In this document: in pieces, positions 8,851 to 17,526 of the stretch
How the letters are laid out: each line of letters starts with the position of its first letter
Position numbering within the stretch: position 1 is the stretch's first letter
Assembly: GCF_000828675.1 (NCBI RefSeq)
Contig: NZ_AP014510.1
Coordinates: 639,413-703,412, forward strand
DNA: 64,000 nucleotides
Direction: 5' to 3'
Origin: Thermotoga profunda AZM34c06
GTDB lineage: Bacteria; Thermotogota; Thermotogae; Thermotogales; DSM-5069
Translations under genes and position numbers: made by a program
Notes under the pieces: generated by a model
Seen by the model: only the letters and a program-made list of their open reading frames with translations
Told to the model about the DNA's origin: nothing
The model's database searches: none

Positions 8851-9470
8851 CTGAAATAGACCACCATCCCTTCTCTAACTTCTATCCTCACCTTTTCTGC
8901 CATAGCTATGTTGCTGACACCAAATGGCTCTTGACATGGCATGTCAGTCTCTTTTAATACATATTTGAACCCTTGCAAGGTTACATTCTTTGCATCACCA
9001 CATATTGGCAAGATCGACCACTTTTCACCTGAGATTGAATCGAGTTCTACTTGTGAGTGAACTACACCCATTTGAAGGTTATCATCTTTAGCATTAATAA
9101 TGATATCTGGATATTTACACATCAAATAGATAAGGGCGAGTATCATATCTATGCGTTCTCCCTGCCAACCTCGTATTACTATCTCATTCGCACCGAGTTC
9201 TATGGCTTTTTCAATTGCAAGTTGTGCATCGATTTTGTCTTTATCTTCAGGGTAAACAAAGAGCTCACAACCTGACACTTCGAGTTTTTTGAGCACATCG
9301 TTATCAATAGAATCGGCATCTCCAACAAATATATCGGGTATAACTCCATTACTGAGCAAGTATTTTGTTCCACCGTCTACGGCAATTATTAAGTCGTCAT
9401 TTTCGAATTGCTCAAGGCTTTGTTTTGAATAATCACCATTAAGAAAGATTATCGATCTCAATTGAATCAT
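8829..9470 (-). CDS. Thiamine pyrophosphokinase-like protein
   Basis: Transfers pyrophosphate from ATP to thiamine to make TPP. The family hallmarks AVDGGTKYLL and IPDIFVGDADSID are present, followed by FVYPEDKDKIDAQLAIEKAI and IRGWQGERIDMIL. The length of 213 aa is normal. The ATG at 9470 is only one base from AAGGGGA; the TTG at 9461 has better spacing and would remove three residues. Its start lies inside rpoN. No thiamine genes are nearby and I found no TPP riboswitch, so it looks like a scavenging or housekeeping kinase. Confidence 0.87.
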   Translation of the reverse strand: MIQLRSIIFLNGDYSKQSLEQFENDDLIIAVDGGTKYLLSNGVIPDIFVGDADSIDNDVLKKLEVSGCELFVYPEDKDKIDAQLAIEKAIELGANEIVIRGWQGERIDMILALIYLMCKYPDIIINAKDDNLQMGVVHSQVELDSISGEKWSILPICGDAKNVTLQGFKYVLKETDMPCQEPFGVSNIAMAEKVRIEVREGMVVYFRWIKQPL

Positions 9471-10410
9471 TCCCCTTCAAGATTTTCATGGTGAGTTGCC
9501 TGTATTTATTCACCGTTCTACGACTGATAAAGATTCCCTGCATTTTCAATTTTTGTACGATCTCGGCATCGGTTATGTTTTGAGATTTGTCAAGGATTTT
9601 GGCAATCTCTATCACGAGATATTCTTTTTCTACATTCCTGCCAAAAAAGATTCTGAATGGAAAGATACCAATCGGTGTTTTTATGAATTTGCTTGAGACA
9701 GCACGTGATATTGTAGAAACACTTACCCCAAGGTATTTCGCCGCATCGATCATTTTGATTTTCTGAGGATAGTTGATTTTCTTGGAAAGAAACAAGGTAT
9801 TTTCTCTCACAGACATCTGACCAAGAGACAAGAGCAGTTGTCTTCTACAATCGATTGCTTGACTCAGGAAAAGGTATATTTTCGTCTCGATTTTATTTGC
9901 ACTTCTGGGGATCGATAAATGAATTTCTTTGAGTGATATGCTTAGATCATGGTTGACTATTATATCTGGTTCAATATAAGATGATCTCACGCCATAACCT
10001 TTTACCTTACCCTCCAGAACTCCATCTGGTCCGACGTCTTTGATGGCTTCCATGGCTTTATAGACAACAGCTGCGTTGACTTTGAATCTTTCACAGATCT
10101 CTTTTACTGTGACATTCATGTGTCCATTTTGATCTAAATTGTACGCTATATACTCGGCTATCTTCTCAGTCTCATCATCGAGTCTGGCAAAAGCGAGATT
10201 TTCAACAATCTCTTCACAGAGACTCTTTTCATCATTTGCAATCAATTCAGCCATTGTCTCACTTTCATCGTTTAATTCTACATTCAAACTTAAACCAAAG
10301 GGGTTTTCCCTCAGATATTCCAGTAAAGCCGAGACTGGAAGCTCCAAGACTCGAAAAAAAGTTCTACGGTAAGAATTAATGGATGGTTCTAAACGTAAAT
10401 TCTGTTTCAT
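9439..10410 (-). CDS. rpoN: RNA polymerase sigma-54 factor, short form
   Basis: Directs RNA polymerase to -24/-12 promoters with AAA+ activators. The RpoN box is SRRTVNKYR near residue 300. The preceding helix-turn-helix region reads VSVSTISRAVSSKFIKTPIGIF, followed by the usual IFFGRN. The N-terminal activator-interaction region is recognisable but shortened and poor in glutamine (FRVLELPVSALLEYLRENPFG). At 323 aa it lacks roughly 100 residues relative to typical RpoN, mostly in regions I and II. The ATG at 10410 has AAGGTGG. No sigma-54 activator and no clear -24/-12 promoter was seen in the window. Confidence 0.92.
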   Translation of the reverse strand: MKQNLRLEPSINSYRRTFFRVLELPVSALLEYLRENPFGLSLNVELNDESETMAELIANDEKSLCEEIVENLAFARLDDETEKIAEYIAYNLDQNGHMNVTVKEICERFKVNAAVVYKAMEAIKDVGPDGVLEGKVKGYGVRSSYIEPDIIVNHDLSISLKEIHLSIPRSANKIETKIYLFLSQAIDCRRQLLLSLGQMSVRENTLFLSKKINYPQKIKMIDAAKYLGVSVSTISRAVSSKFIKTPIGIFPFRIFFGRNVEKEYLVIEIAKILDKSQNITDAEIVQKLKMQGIFISRRTVNKYRQLTMKILKGNDSIEIDNLS

Positions 10411-10422
10411 CAAACCACCTTT

Positions 10423-11412
10423 TTAAAGTATCAGCATTGCGTCACCAAAAGAATAGAAACGATATCTTTCCTTAATTGCTTCACGATAAGCTTGCATTGT
10501 GAAATCATGTCCTGCGAATGCACTCACCAACATCAACAAAGTCGACTTTGGGAGATGAAAATTGGTTACCATAGCATCGATTAATTTGAATTCAAAAGGA
10601 GGATATATGTATAACGACGTTTCTCCATCGGTATTGCCATCTATTGCATATTGCTCAAGTGCACGGACCACGGTTGTCCCAACGGCTATTACTCTTGCCT
10701 TCATTTGCTTAGTATATTTTATCAAATCTACAGTTTGAGGGGGTATGTGATAAGTTTCTGCATGTATTTTGTGTTGAGTTATATCTTGTGTTTTAACTGG
10801 TCTGAATGTTCCAATTCCAACATGTAATGTGATTTCTGCGATGTTTATTCCGAGGTTTTTTATTTGATTTATTAATTCCTCGGTGAAATGAAGTCCAGCC
10901 GTTGGCGCCGCGACGGCACCATCTACTTTCGCATATACTGTTTGATATCTGTCAAGAGATACCTTACTGTGAATATACGGTGGAAGCGGTGTGTTACCTT
11001 TGCTGAGAATTTTCTCGTCTGTCACGTTGAATTTGAGAATTCGTGTCCCTTGCTGTGTTTTTTCTATGCAAATTGCCATAAAATCATCAAAAAATAACTC
11101 ATCTCCGGGTTTAACTTTTTTACCGGGCTTTACCATACATTCCCATAAAGATTCATTTATCTTCCTGAGCAAGAAAACTTCTATAACAGATTCATTTTTC
11201 TTTGCAAACAATCTGGCTGGTATGACACGCGTGTTGTTGAGTACTAAAAGATCATTTGGTCTCAAATAGTCAATGATTTGCCGAAAAATTCGGTGTTCTA
11301 TTGTTTTAGTCTTTCTGTGTAGGATCATCAATCTTGACATATCTCTTGGTTCAATGGGTGTTTGCGCTATCAATTCTTCAGGTAATTCGTAGTCGAAATC
11401 TGATAACTTCAT
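10423..11412 (-). CDS. queA: S-adenosylmethionine:tRNA ribosyltransferase-isomerase (QueA)
   Basis: Transfers and isomerises the ribose of SAM onto preQ1-modified tRNA to form epoxyqueuosine. The start MKLSDFDYELPEELIAQTP is canonical and has AAGGAGG nine bases upstream of ATG 11412; the longer frame to 11457 is not needed. Also visible are DMSRLM, LVLNNTRVIPARL, GAVAAPTAGLHFTEEL, HVGIGTFRPV and NFHLPKSTLLMLVSAF. Length is about 329 aa. A probable queuosine-precursor (VUT) transporter lies far away at 62.2 kb. Confidence 0.97.
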   Translation of the reverse strand: MKLSDFDYELPEELIAQTPIEPRDMSRLMILHRKTKTIEHRIFRQIIDYLRPNDLLVLNNTRVIPARLFAKKNESVIEVFLLRKINESLWECMVKPGKKVKPGDELFFDDFMAICIEKTQQGTRILKFNVTDEKILSKGNTPLPPYIHSKVSLDRYQTVYAKVDGAVAAPTAGLHFTEELINQIKNLGINIAEITLHVGIGTFRPVKTQDITQHKIHAETYHIPPQTVDLIKYTKQMKARVIAVGTTVVRALEQYAIDGNTDGETSLYIYPPFEFKLIDAMVTNFHLPKSTLLMLVSAFAGHDFTMQAYREAIKERYRFYSFGDAMLIL

Positions 11413-12365
11413 TCGAAAAACCTCCTTGGGTCGATTCTTGGTATTGTCGTGTTCCATTGTCTGAACCTGTCACTGCTCACAACAACGGCATCTTTCTCCT
11501 TAGCAAGCCGCAGTATGAGTTCATCTGCCGGTGAATACAAAAATACCGATGGACTCTCAAACCAAGTCGAATAATCTTTCTCTTCAACAAGGTGAATTAT
11601 ATTTTTGTCAAAGACTATCCAGAATGGATAGTAAAATGGATCGTTCTCCGCTATCTTTTCCAATACAAATTCCAGATCTGAGAATCTCTTTCTGAACATG
11701 AATATATTGTTTCCATCAAGGACTATACCTTGTTTAGCTTTACGTATCAATGCTGCTTTGACGTATGCATGACATCTCAATTTTGAAATCAACTCAGCAC
11801 GCTCGACCACATTCAAATCTAAATAAAGCTCTTTGTATGATTCTATTTCTGAGCAGTTTTGCAAAGTTATATCGTTGATTTCGCTGGCAAGCCATTCCAT
11901 GTCGCTTTCATCGGTAGTCATCAACGCAGCCTGTAACTCGATGAAATCCTTAAGCATAGATTCTTTCAATATTTTTCGTGCATTCTGTATGAACAAAATC
12001 AAATCATTTTCTTTGATCAACGAAATCATCTCGTCGGTCGGAGGTGGATAAAAAGATGGTTTGACCCAGAACGGGATTTCAAGGCATTCAAAGGCTGGTA
12101 CGGAAAATTCTTTGGATAGATTCTCCAATTTCTTGATTAATGGAAAGCCTTTTTCAAAAAATCTCAAAAGACCGTTTTGTAAAAGATCCAATTTTCTTTC
12201 CTTCAAAGATCTTTTCAATGGTCCTATCAGATTATCGATAAAGGTTTGTGCATCTTCCCTTGACCAACTCTTGAGTTTTCCAATCAGGTGAATGATATTA
12301 TCCTTTTTTATTTGAAGCCTACGCACTCTAATTAAATAATTGGAATCGTAGATATTCAGGACCAT
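11409..12365 (-). CDS. Protein with C-terminal NYN/Zc3h12a-type ribonuclease domain
   Basis: 318 aa. The last ~130 residues match the PIN-like NYN (Zc3h12a) nuclease pattern: GIVLDGNNIFMF (first acidic residue), PFWIVFDKNI, SPADELILRLAKEKDAVVVSSDRF (second acidic pair) and a final RRFFE. Such domains cleave RNA with a metal ion. The N-terminal ~190 residues are helical, acidic and unfamiliar. The ATG overlaps the upstream membrane-protein stop and its own stop overlaps queA, so it is co-translated within the run. The cellular target is unknown. Confidence 0.65.
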   Translation of the reverse strand: MVLNIYDSNYLIRVRRLQIKKDNIIHLIGKLKSWSREDAQTFIDNLIGPLKRSLKERKLDLLQNGLLRFFEKGFPLIKKLENLSKEFSVPAFECLEIPFWVKPSFYPPPTDEMISLIKENDLILFIQNARKILKESMLKDFIELQAALMTTDESDMEWLASEINDITLQNCSEIESYKELYLDLNVVERAELISKLRCHAYVKAALIRKAKQGIVLDGNNIFMFRKRFSDLEFVLEKIAENDPFYYPFWIVFDKNIIHLVEEKDYSTWFESPSVFLYSPADELILRLAKEKDAVVVSSDRFRQWNTTIPRIDPRRFFE

Positions 12366-13648
12366 CTCAAACGCCTCACGATATAATAAGCGATATAGCC
12401 AAGCAGAATCGAGAAGACCGATCTATAGAGTGAGACAACGAGAGGTGTCTTTATGTGGCAGAATGTATTGAAAGTCGATACCAGTGCTATGGAACCGAGT
12501 ATTTCGAGCACGAAGTTCCATTTGAAGTTTATAAATCTAAGAGAAATGAAATATACAGGATAGAATAATACTTCTTTGAATCTTGGCCTGACCCAAAGTA
12601 GACCTTCAATAAGATCTCTTAATTTTCTTTCCATATCCGGAACGAATGCGATATTTCCCGATCTGGAAATATAATAGAACCCAAAAAAACCACCAGCAAC
12701 AAGAAGGTATGGTATATATCTCTTAAGCCACTTCCAATGTCTTATAAGAATTATTATCACTAAGGTAGCAGGGAGTGCTATCAGTGATAATTTCACGCCC
12801 CTGAATTGATCTAAATCGTTCATATGGTTGAAGTCCGATAATGTTGCATAGGTCAGTAGACCTAAAAGAAGATAGAACAGAGGAAGCAATTCTCTCTTTC
12901 GGATTGAGAAATGAAGTGTTACCGTTGCCATTATCGAAGCCACCGAAACAGAGATAGAAAAACCAAATGGTAGCGCTGCTATGGAAGGCAATACGGCTAC
13001 TATTTTATAAGATGTTAATGCAAACAAAATTGCGAGAAATGGAATAAAACGCAGTGCCTGGAAATCTTTTTGTGGCATTGGGGAAGGTACAGGTTTTCCA
13101 AATTGCCTTTCCAATTTTTCCAGAACTGTTTGCATATTCACATTGTTTAAAGGTTGTATCCAAAGTAGATCAATGCTTCTTTCCAAAATTGCCCTGCGCA
13201 ATCTGTAATATATCATCGTTTCATCAAGACCGAGTTTGTCGACTTCTTCTTGTCTGACTGTGTGAACCCGAAAGATGAGATCTTTCAGAGATCTCTGGCT
13301 TGCCAATCTTTTTGCAAAAGGAAGGCTCTCGTTGAATTCAAGTATTCCAACAAAGATTTTGTATCTATCAATATCCTGAATATAACTTGCTGGATCTATT
13401 TGGCTGAAATCGCCTTTGAAGATGACATACTTCATATAATCTTCCAATTTCTCTCCTGGCTCAATGACCCAAACGATTTCATCATTTTGTAGTACGATTC
13501 TTTTATCATCCAAAGTAAAACCCACGCTGTAATTCATAGCTTTTCTGTCGCTGTTGATTCTCACAGGTATGAAGAATATGAGATAAGTAATGGAAATCAA
13601 TAGAAACAACCAACTACTAATACGTTTCAATCGTGTAACCATATCCAT
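12356..13648 (-). CDS. Polytopic membrane protein, DUF5693-like
   Basis: 430 aa. One N-terminal transmembrane helix (WLFLLISITYLIFFIPV) is followed by an extracytoplasmic domain of about 170 residues. About eight more helices follow, and a conserved-looking RPRFKEVLFYPVYFISLRF segment lies between helices. This architecture resembles the DUF5693 family found in Firmicutes and Thermotogota, often near polysaccharide export or cell-surface genes. AGGTGATAACAG precedes ATG 13648. The upstream gene encodes a secreted protein whose 3' end overlaps, so the pair may act together in the envelope. Function unknown. Confidence 0.6.
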   Translation of the reverse strand: MDMVTRLKRISSWLFLLISITYLIFFIPVRINSDRKAMNYSVGFTLDDKRIVLQNDEIVWVIEPGEKLEDYMKYVIFKGDFSQIDPASYIQDIDRYKIFVGILEFNESLPFAKRLASQRSLKDLIFRVHTVRQEEVDKLGLDETMIYYRLRRAILERSIDLLWIQPLNNVNMQTVLEKLERQFGKPVPSPMPQKDFQALRFIPFLAILFALTSYKIVAVLPSIAALPFGFSISVSVASIMATVTLHFSIRKRELLPLFYLLLGLLTYATLSDFNHMNDLDQFRGVKLSLIALPATLVIIILIRHWKWLKRYIPYLLVAGGFFGFYYISRSGNIAFVPDMERKLRDLIEGLLWVRPRFKEVLFYPVYFISLRFINFKWNFVLEILGSIALVSTFNTFCHIKTPLVVSLYRSVFSILLGYIAYYIVRRLRWS

Positions 13649-14873
13649 CTGTTATCACCTTTGCCGATACATCTTTCGCCATCCACCATTTTATGTATGG
13701 TGAAATGAAACTGAATCCCAGAATATTTATATACAACTCTTGTTGCTTGACAATTATCCCACTTTTACTCAATTCGCGATTACTGGTTATTTGCAGAATG
13801 GCGTACGATTTATTTTCAAAACTGTCCTGTGCTATTGCAACTATTGTATGATCTTTGTCAGAAAGGCTCAATAAACCTTTTGTAATTTCAAGGCTTTGAC
13901 CGTCGAGAAATACCTGAACAGTACAAGCAGTCATGTCCTTCACAGAAGTAGAAAATTCAAAGATACCTGGGGCTTTTTGAGAAACATCAATATCAAGAGT
14001 AGGACAAGTGCTGTCCTGGACAGTTGCTTTGACGAGTTTTATCTGATCTGGTTGAATTTGTAGAAAGGTGAAGGTACCTGGGATCATCAAAGGATCAGAG
14101 TCTAACCCACTCAAAGAGATAAAATTTTCATTCAACTGTTCTCCAATTTCAAAGATTTCCTGTGTTCTGAAGCTCTTCTGGTTTGAAACAGATACCTCGA
14201 AATTATACAATTTACCGTTGATTTGCGCACCAATCAAATGTTCACCCACGGGAAAAGTACCACAGATGTCTTTGTAATGTGCCCCATCGATAACCCATTC
14301 GATCGAGGTTGGTTCACTTTTGTAAATTGGTATAATCGCTCCACCAAAGCCAGGATAACTCGTAATAACCCAATCTACATCCAAAACAGGTGGTTCAAGT
14401 GAATACTTTCCTGGTTTGGTGATCTTCGACAGGTCATAATCAACAAAGCGCGGTAGAAATTCCTTGATCTTTTCTCTGTCAAATTCGAATATTACAACGT
14501 GATCAGAATAAACTTCTATGGGATATCTGTCTATTGTCACTTGAATCTGTATGCCTGATTTGAATAATTCAACGAGTTTTTCATATACAAAATCCGGGAC
14601 AACTACATCGGTCATCACAACACCAATTGTTTTTCCAGACGATGTAACCAAGAAATCTTGTTTGGGAAGTGGAATATATTCGACAGAAATCTTTGGAGGT
14701 ATGTAATGTTCAACTATATAATCTTTGAGACTAATCTGAGTATTAACCTGAAAGGTGAATACCATTTCTACTTTATCGTTAAAAAAAAGATATCCAGTTT
14801 TATCGTAGGTGTTCATGAGTAACTCTTGAGAAAAGCACAAACACGCAATAAGCAGGAATGGGAGGACTTTCAC
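13617..14873 (-). CDS. Secreted protein of unknown function
   Basis: 418 aa. The GTG at 14873 has GGAGG eight bases upstream and opens a signal peptide ([14 protein letters not shown]). The remainder is beta-rich and appears to hold two or three immunoglobulin-like modules (for example PTSIEWVIDGAHYKDICG and TACTVQVFLDGQSLEITKG). No catalytic motif was seen. It lies between an RluD-like gene and a DUF5693-like membrane protein, overlapping both by a few to about 30 bases, so coupling with the membrane protein is likely. I do not recognise a family. Confidence 0.65.
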   Translation of the reverse strand: MKVLPFLLIACLCFSQELLMNTYDKTGYLFFNDKVEMVFTFQVNTQISLKDYIVEHYIPPKISVEYIPLPKQDFLVTSSGKTIGVVMTDVVVPDFVYEKLVELFKSGIQIQVTIDRYPIEVYSDHVVIFEFDREKIKEFLPRFVDYDLSKITKPGKYSLEPPVLDVDWVITSYPGFGGAIIPIYKSEPTSIEWVIDGAHYKDICGTFPVGEHLIGAQINGKLYNFEVSVSNQKSFRTQEIFEIGEQLNENFISLSGLDSDPLMIPGTFTFLQIQPDQIKLVKATVQDSTCPTLDIDVSQKAPGIFEFSTSVKDMTACTVQVFLDGQSLEITKGLLSLSDKDHTIVAIAQDSFENKSYAILQITSNRELSKSGIIVKQQELYINILGFSFISPYIKWWMAKDVSAKVITDGYGYTIETY

Positions 14874-15760
14874 TGCCTGAGCCTCCTCAGGACTTCCTCC
14901 AAATCCTCACCGAGAGGAGCCTTGATCTGCAACTTTCCAGGTTCCGATGGGTTAGTGAAACTAACACGTATGCAGTGAAGGAATTGTCTCCTCAGGCCAT
15001 ATCTTTGCCTGTACAGTGCGTTTATTGCTTTGTCTCCATAGAGAGTGTCTCCAATCACTGGGTTCCCGATCGAAGCAAAATGCCTTCTTATTTGATGAGT
15101 ACGGCCAGTGTGAAGAATCACACTCACAAGTGTCGCATCGTGGAAATTTTCCAGAGTCCTGTACTCGGTAATTGCCTCTGAATTATCAAGTGGGGTATCT
15201 ATTATTCCAGAATTTTTCAATCTTCCACGAACAAGTGATATGTATTCCTTTTCAACAAGTCTCTCTTTGAACATTCGACTCAATGTTCTGGCGGTGCGTA
15301 AATTTTTTGCCACTATCAACACACCAGATGTATCTCTGTCAAGTCTATGCACCAGATGTGGTTGAAAGCCTTCTTTGTTTCCATAAAAGATTAATCCTTG
15401 GATTAACGTAGTACTTTTAGTCCTATCACCAGGATGTAATGCTATACCTGCTTTCTTGTTCAAGATCAGTATATTTTCATCTTCATAAAGAACATCGAGC
15501 TTCAAGGGAACGGGAACGACTTCGTTTGATCTTCTTTTGTAAATGGAAAGATCAACCAGTACGTCGATTTTGTCTCCCGCATCGATTTCATAATGGGGTT
15601 TTCTGACGACCTTATCGTTTACCAGGATTTTACCGGTACGTATGAACTTGTATATCTCGGAAAGCGGGACGTTTTTTAACTGATTTCTGAGAAATTTGTC
15701 GATCCTTCTGTACTGATTGTTCTCTTGCACTAAGAATTCCAATTTTCTATCTTCCTCCAT
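14870..15760 (-). CDS. RluA/RluD family pseudouridine synthase
   Basis: Isomerises specific uridines of rRNA (or tRNA) to pseudouridine. An N-terminal S4 RNA-binding domain ([29 protein letters not shown] in two halves) precedes the catalytic domain with [15 protein letters not shown], where the first Asp is the nucleophile. The substrate-binding [22 protein letters not shown] motif follows. Length about 296 aa is normal. The ATG at 15760 lies within smpB and has no ribosome binding site. The TTG at 15742, eleven bases after GGAGGA, may be the true start. RluD versus RluC specificity cannot be decided. Confidence 0.92.
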   Translation of the reverse strand: MEEDRKLEFLVQENNQYRRIDKFLRNQLKNVPLSEIYKFIRTGKILVNDKVVRKPHYEIDAGDKIDVLVDLSIYKRRSNEVVPVPLKLDVLYEDENILILNKKAGIALHPGDRTKSTTLIQGLIFYGNKEGFQPHLVHRLDRDTSGVLIVAKNLRTARTLSRMFKERLVEKEYISLVRGRLKNSGIIDTPLDNSEAITEYRTLENFHDATLVSVILHTGRTHQIRRHFASIGNPVIGDTLYGDKAINALYRQRYGLRRQFLHCIRVSFTNPSEPGKLQIKAPLGEDLEEVLRRLRQ

Positions 15761-16196
15761 ATTTCATGAAAGATTTGATTTTCTTATCGATTTCCTTTTT
15801 CTTTATTTCCTCACGCTTGTCATACTGTTTTCTACCCTTTGCCAATGCTACCTCAATTTTAGCGATGCCTTTATCGTTGAAATAAATCTTGGTCGGTATG
15901 AGAGTTAAACCAGTTGTGCTGAGTTTACCAGTCAGTTTTTTAATCTCTTTCTTATGAAGTAGGAGTTTCCTTGGTCTTTCTGGGTCATGGTTGAACCTGT
16001 TCGCAAATCTGTAGGGACTGATGTGCAAGTTCAGAAGATATATTTCACCATCTTTAATGCGGCAGAAAGAGTCCTTAAAGGACACATTTTTCTCTCTGAG
16101 TGATTTCACTTCCGTACCTTTCAATTCTATTCCGGCTTCGTATGTTTCTAATATCTCATAGTCCCGTGCTTTTTTGTTGATGGCAACTATTTGCAG
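15747..16196 (-). CDS. smpB: SsrA-binding protein SmpB, probably starting at CTG
   Basis: Partner of tmRNA in trans-translation. It carries SsrA RNA to stalled ribosomes. The conserved N-terminal region ([23 protein letters not shown], split here as [10 protein letters not shown] and [13 protein letters not shown]) is followed by [30 protein letters not shown] and the basic tail [15 protein letters not shown]. The only ATG/GTG/TTG upstream in frame is the TTG at 16124, which would remove the first 24 residues. AAGGAGG lies seven bases before CTG 16196, and an in-frame TAA lies just before that site. Starting at CTG gives 149 aa, the usual length. Confidence 0.9.
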   Translation of the reverse strand: MQIVAINKKARDYEILETYEAGIELKGTEVKSLREKNVSFKDSFCRIKDGEIYLLNLHISPYRFANRFNHDPERPRKLLLHKKEIKKLTGKLSTTGLTLIPTKIYFNDKGIAKIEVALAKGRKQYDKREEIKKKEIDKKIKSFMKYGGR

Positions 16197-16208
16197 AAAA
16201 ATTCCTCC

Positions 16209-16535
16209 TTATGGCTGTACACCTTCAAAATGTTCTATACCCTTTTCAGTTACTTCTATCACATCTATTCTATACCCAGAGTACTCTTGGGGATTATTCA
16301 TGATGTAGTCATTTGCAGCGAGTTGAATGTTTTGCATTTTTCTAAGGTCTACTCTTGTTCTTGGTAGGTAATCACTCAATCCGCTCTTAACCTCAACAAA
16401 AACGAGGTATTTTCTATACCTCGCTATGATGTCTATTTCGCCAAACCTGGTTCTGTAATTGCGTTCCAGTATCTTGAAACCCTTTCGACGTAGGTATGAA
16501 ACTGCTCTCTCTTCTGCTTGTTTCCAGTTAAGCAT
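16209..16535 (-). CDS. UPF0102 (YraN) family protein
   Basis: About 108 aa with a restriction-endonuclease-like fold. The family signature is RRKGFKILERNYRTRFGEIDIIA, here seen as KGFKILERNYR, FGEIDIIA and LVFVEVKS, giving the E/D..D..ExK nuclease-like motif. The biochemical role is not established. I chose ATG 16535 (MLNWKQAEE); it overlaps the gatC stop and has a GGGGA sequence upstream. The longer frame to 16550 lacks a ribosome binding site. It sits between gatC and smpB in the long minus-strand run. Confidence 0.9.
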   Translation of the reverse strand: MLNWKQAEERAVSYLRRKGFKILERNYRTRFGEIDIIARYRKYLVFVEVKSGLSDYLPRTRVDLRKMQNIQLAANDYIMNNPQEYSGYRIDVIEVTEKGIEHFEGVQP

Positions 16536-16818
16536 GTATCCCCGGAACAACTATATGTCCCGACCGCTCTTTTGGAAAATTGGATTTTATCAGATCTACA
16601 CAATCTGATTCCCTGGCGATATCTTCGCGCAATTCAACAGGATTCTCTATTGGTGTATACATTGGTTCAGTAAGGCTCACATTTACTTCATTCAAAAGTT
16701 CCATGTAAGCGAGAATCTCACGCATATCTTTCTCGATAGATTTACGTTGTTCAGGTGTCAATTCAATAGCTGCCAAAGCTTCGAGATGTTTTATCAAAGT
16801 TTCATCGATCTTAATCAC
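16528..16818 (-). CDS. gatC: Aspartyl/glutamyl-tRNA amidotransferase subunit C
   Basis: Small stabilising subunit of the GatCAB complex, which converts misacylated Glu-tRNA(Gln) or Asp-tRNA(Asn) to the amide form. It is 96 aa, the normal size. Typical features are [21 protein letters not shown], an [14 protein letters not shown] helix, EPMYTPIE with LREDIARES, and a final [11 protein letters not shown] start at 16818 with AAGGAG upstream, overlapping the csrA stop. The gatA and gatB genes are not in this window. Confidence 0.93.
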   Translation of the reverse strand: MIKIDETLIKHLEALAAIELTPEQRKSIEKDMREILAYMELLNEVNVSLTEPMYTPIENPVELREDIARESDCVDLIKSNFPKERSGHIVVPGIHA

Positions 16819-17038
16819 CCGGTATCACTCCTTTGAGGTTGTCGACATTTGTCTGAGCTGCGATTTTGTTTTCCTGCACGATCTTTTGATATATTTCAGA
16901 CCTGTATATTTTAACATATAAAGGAGCACTGATACCGATCTTCACCTCTGCTCCTTCTATCTTCAATATTTTGATTTCTATATCATCACCAACCATGAAA
17001 CTTTCACCAATTTTTCTGGATATGACTAACAGAATCAT
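16811..17038 (-). CDS. csrA: Carbon storage regulator CsrA
   Basis: Homodimeric RNA-binding protein that blocks or stabilises mRNAs at GGA sites; with FliW it times flagellin synthesis. It has [21 protein letters not shown] and VKIGISAP, the canonical five-strand core, plus a longer than usual C-terminal tail of about 25 residues. The ATG at 17038 overlaps the fliW stop (ATGA) but is only three bases from GGGAG. A CTG at 17032 has ideal nine-base spacing and would give the canonical start M-L-V-I-S-R-K. It is coupled to fliW as in many bacteria. Confidence 0.95.
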   Translation of the reverse strand: MILLVISRKIGESFMVGDDIEIKILKIEGAEVKIGISAPLYVKIYRSEIYQKIVQENKIAAQTNVDNLKGVIPGD

Positions 17039-17505
17039 CCACTCCCTGTCTTGCTATTTTCAATTATCTTTTTGCTTTTTTCCACCTCGTCTTTAACAAG
17101 ATGTCTTACTGAGTAATTGCTCTCCTCCTGGATGATCTGTTTGGCTTTTCTGTTTTTTAAGTTTACCACAATTGGGGCAAGTAAGTTGATCGTAGCCTGA
17201 CTTGGATCATCCTTTATCGTCAATATCGCCCAGATGTTGAGATCTGATTGATTTTCGATATTCAGTTCTTGGATATCTAAATGAGAAAGATTCAGCGAAT
17301 AATCTACACACACAATCCATGGATTCACAATAGGAAATGCCACAAATTCATTTTCTAAAGACACAAGCCAATGGATTGGATTATCACTTTCGCGAGCCAA
17401 GAGTATGAATTTTCTCAGGTTTGGAAAACCCGGTATACCATTTTCAAAAGTAATAATCTGGTCGTCGTTGATATCCATATCACCGAATTTGGTTTTGTAT
17501 AACAT
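17035..17505 (-). CDS. fliW: Flagellar assembly factor FliW
   Basis: Binds flagellin and, when free, sequesters CsrA, which couples flagellin export to translation. It is 156 aa. The start [20 protein letters not shown] and the motifs [39 protein letters not shown] and [18 protein letters not shown] are typical. The ATG at 17505 has GAGGTGACTGAAA. Placed between flgL and csrA, the standard order for the FliW-CsrA switch. No hag/fliC flagellin gene lies in the window. Confidence 0.95.
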   Translation of the reverse strand: MLYKTKFGDMDINDDQIITFENGIPGFPNLRKFILLARESDNPIHWLVSLENEFVAFPIVNPWIVCVDYSLNLSHLDIQELNIENQSDLNIWAILTIKDDPSQATINLLAPIVVNLKNRKAKQIIQEESNYSVRHLVKDEVEKSKKIIENSKTGSG

Positions 17506-17526
17506 TTTCAGTCACCTCTTAATTAT

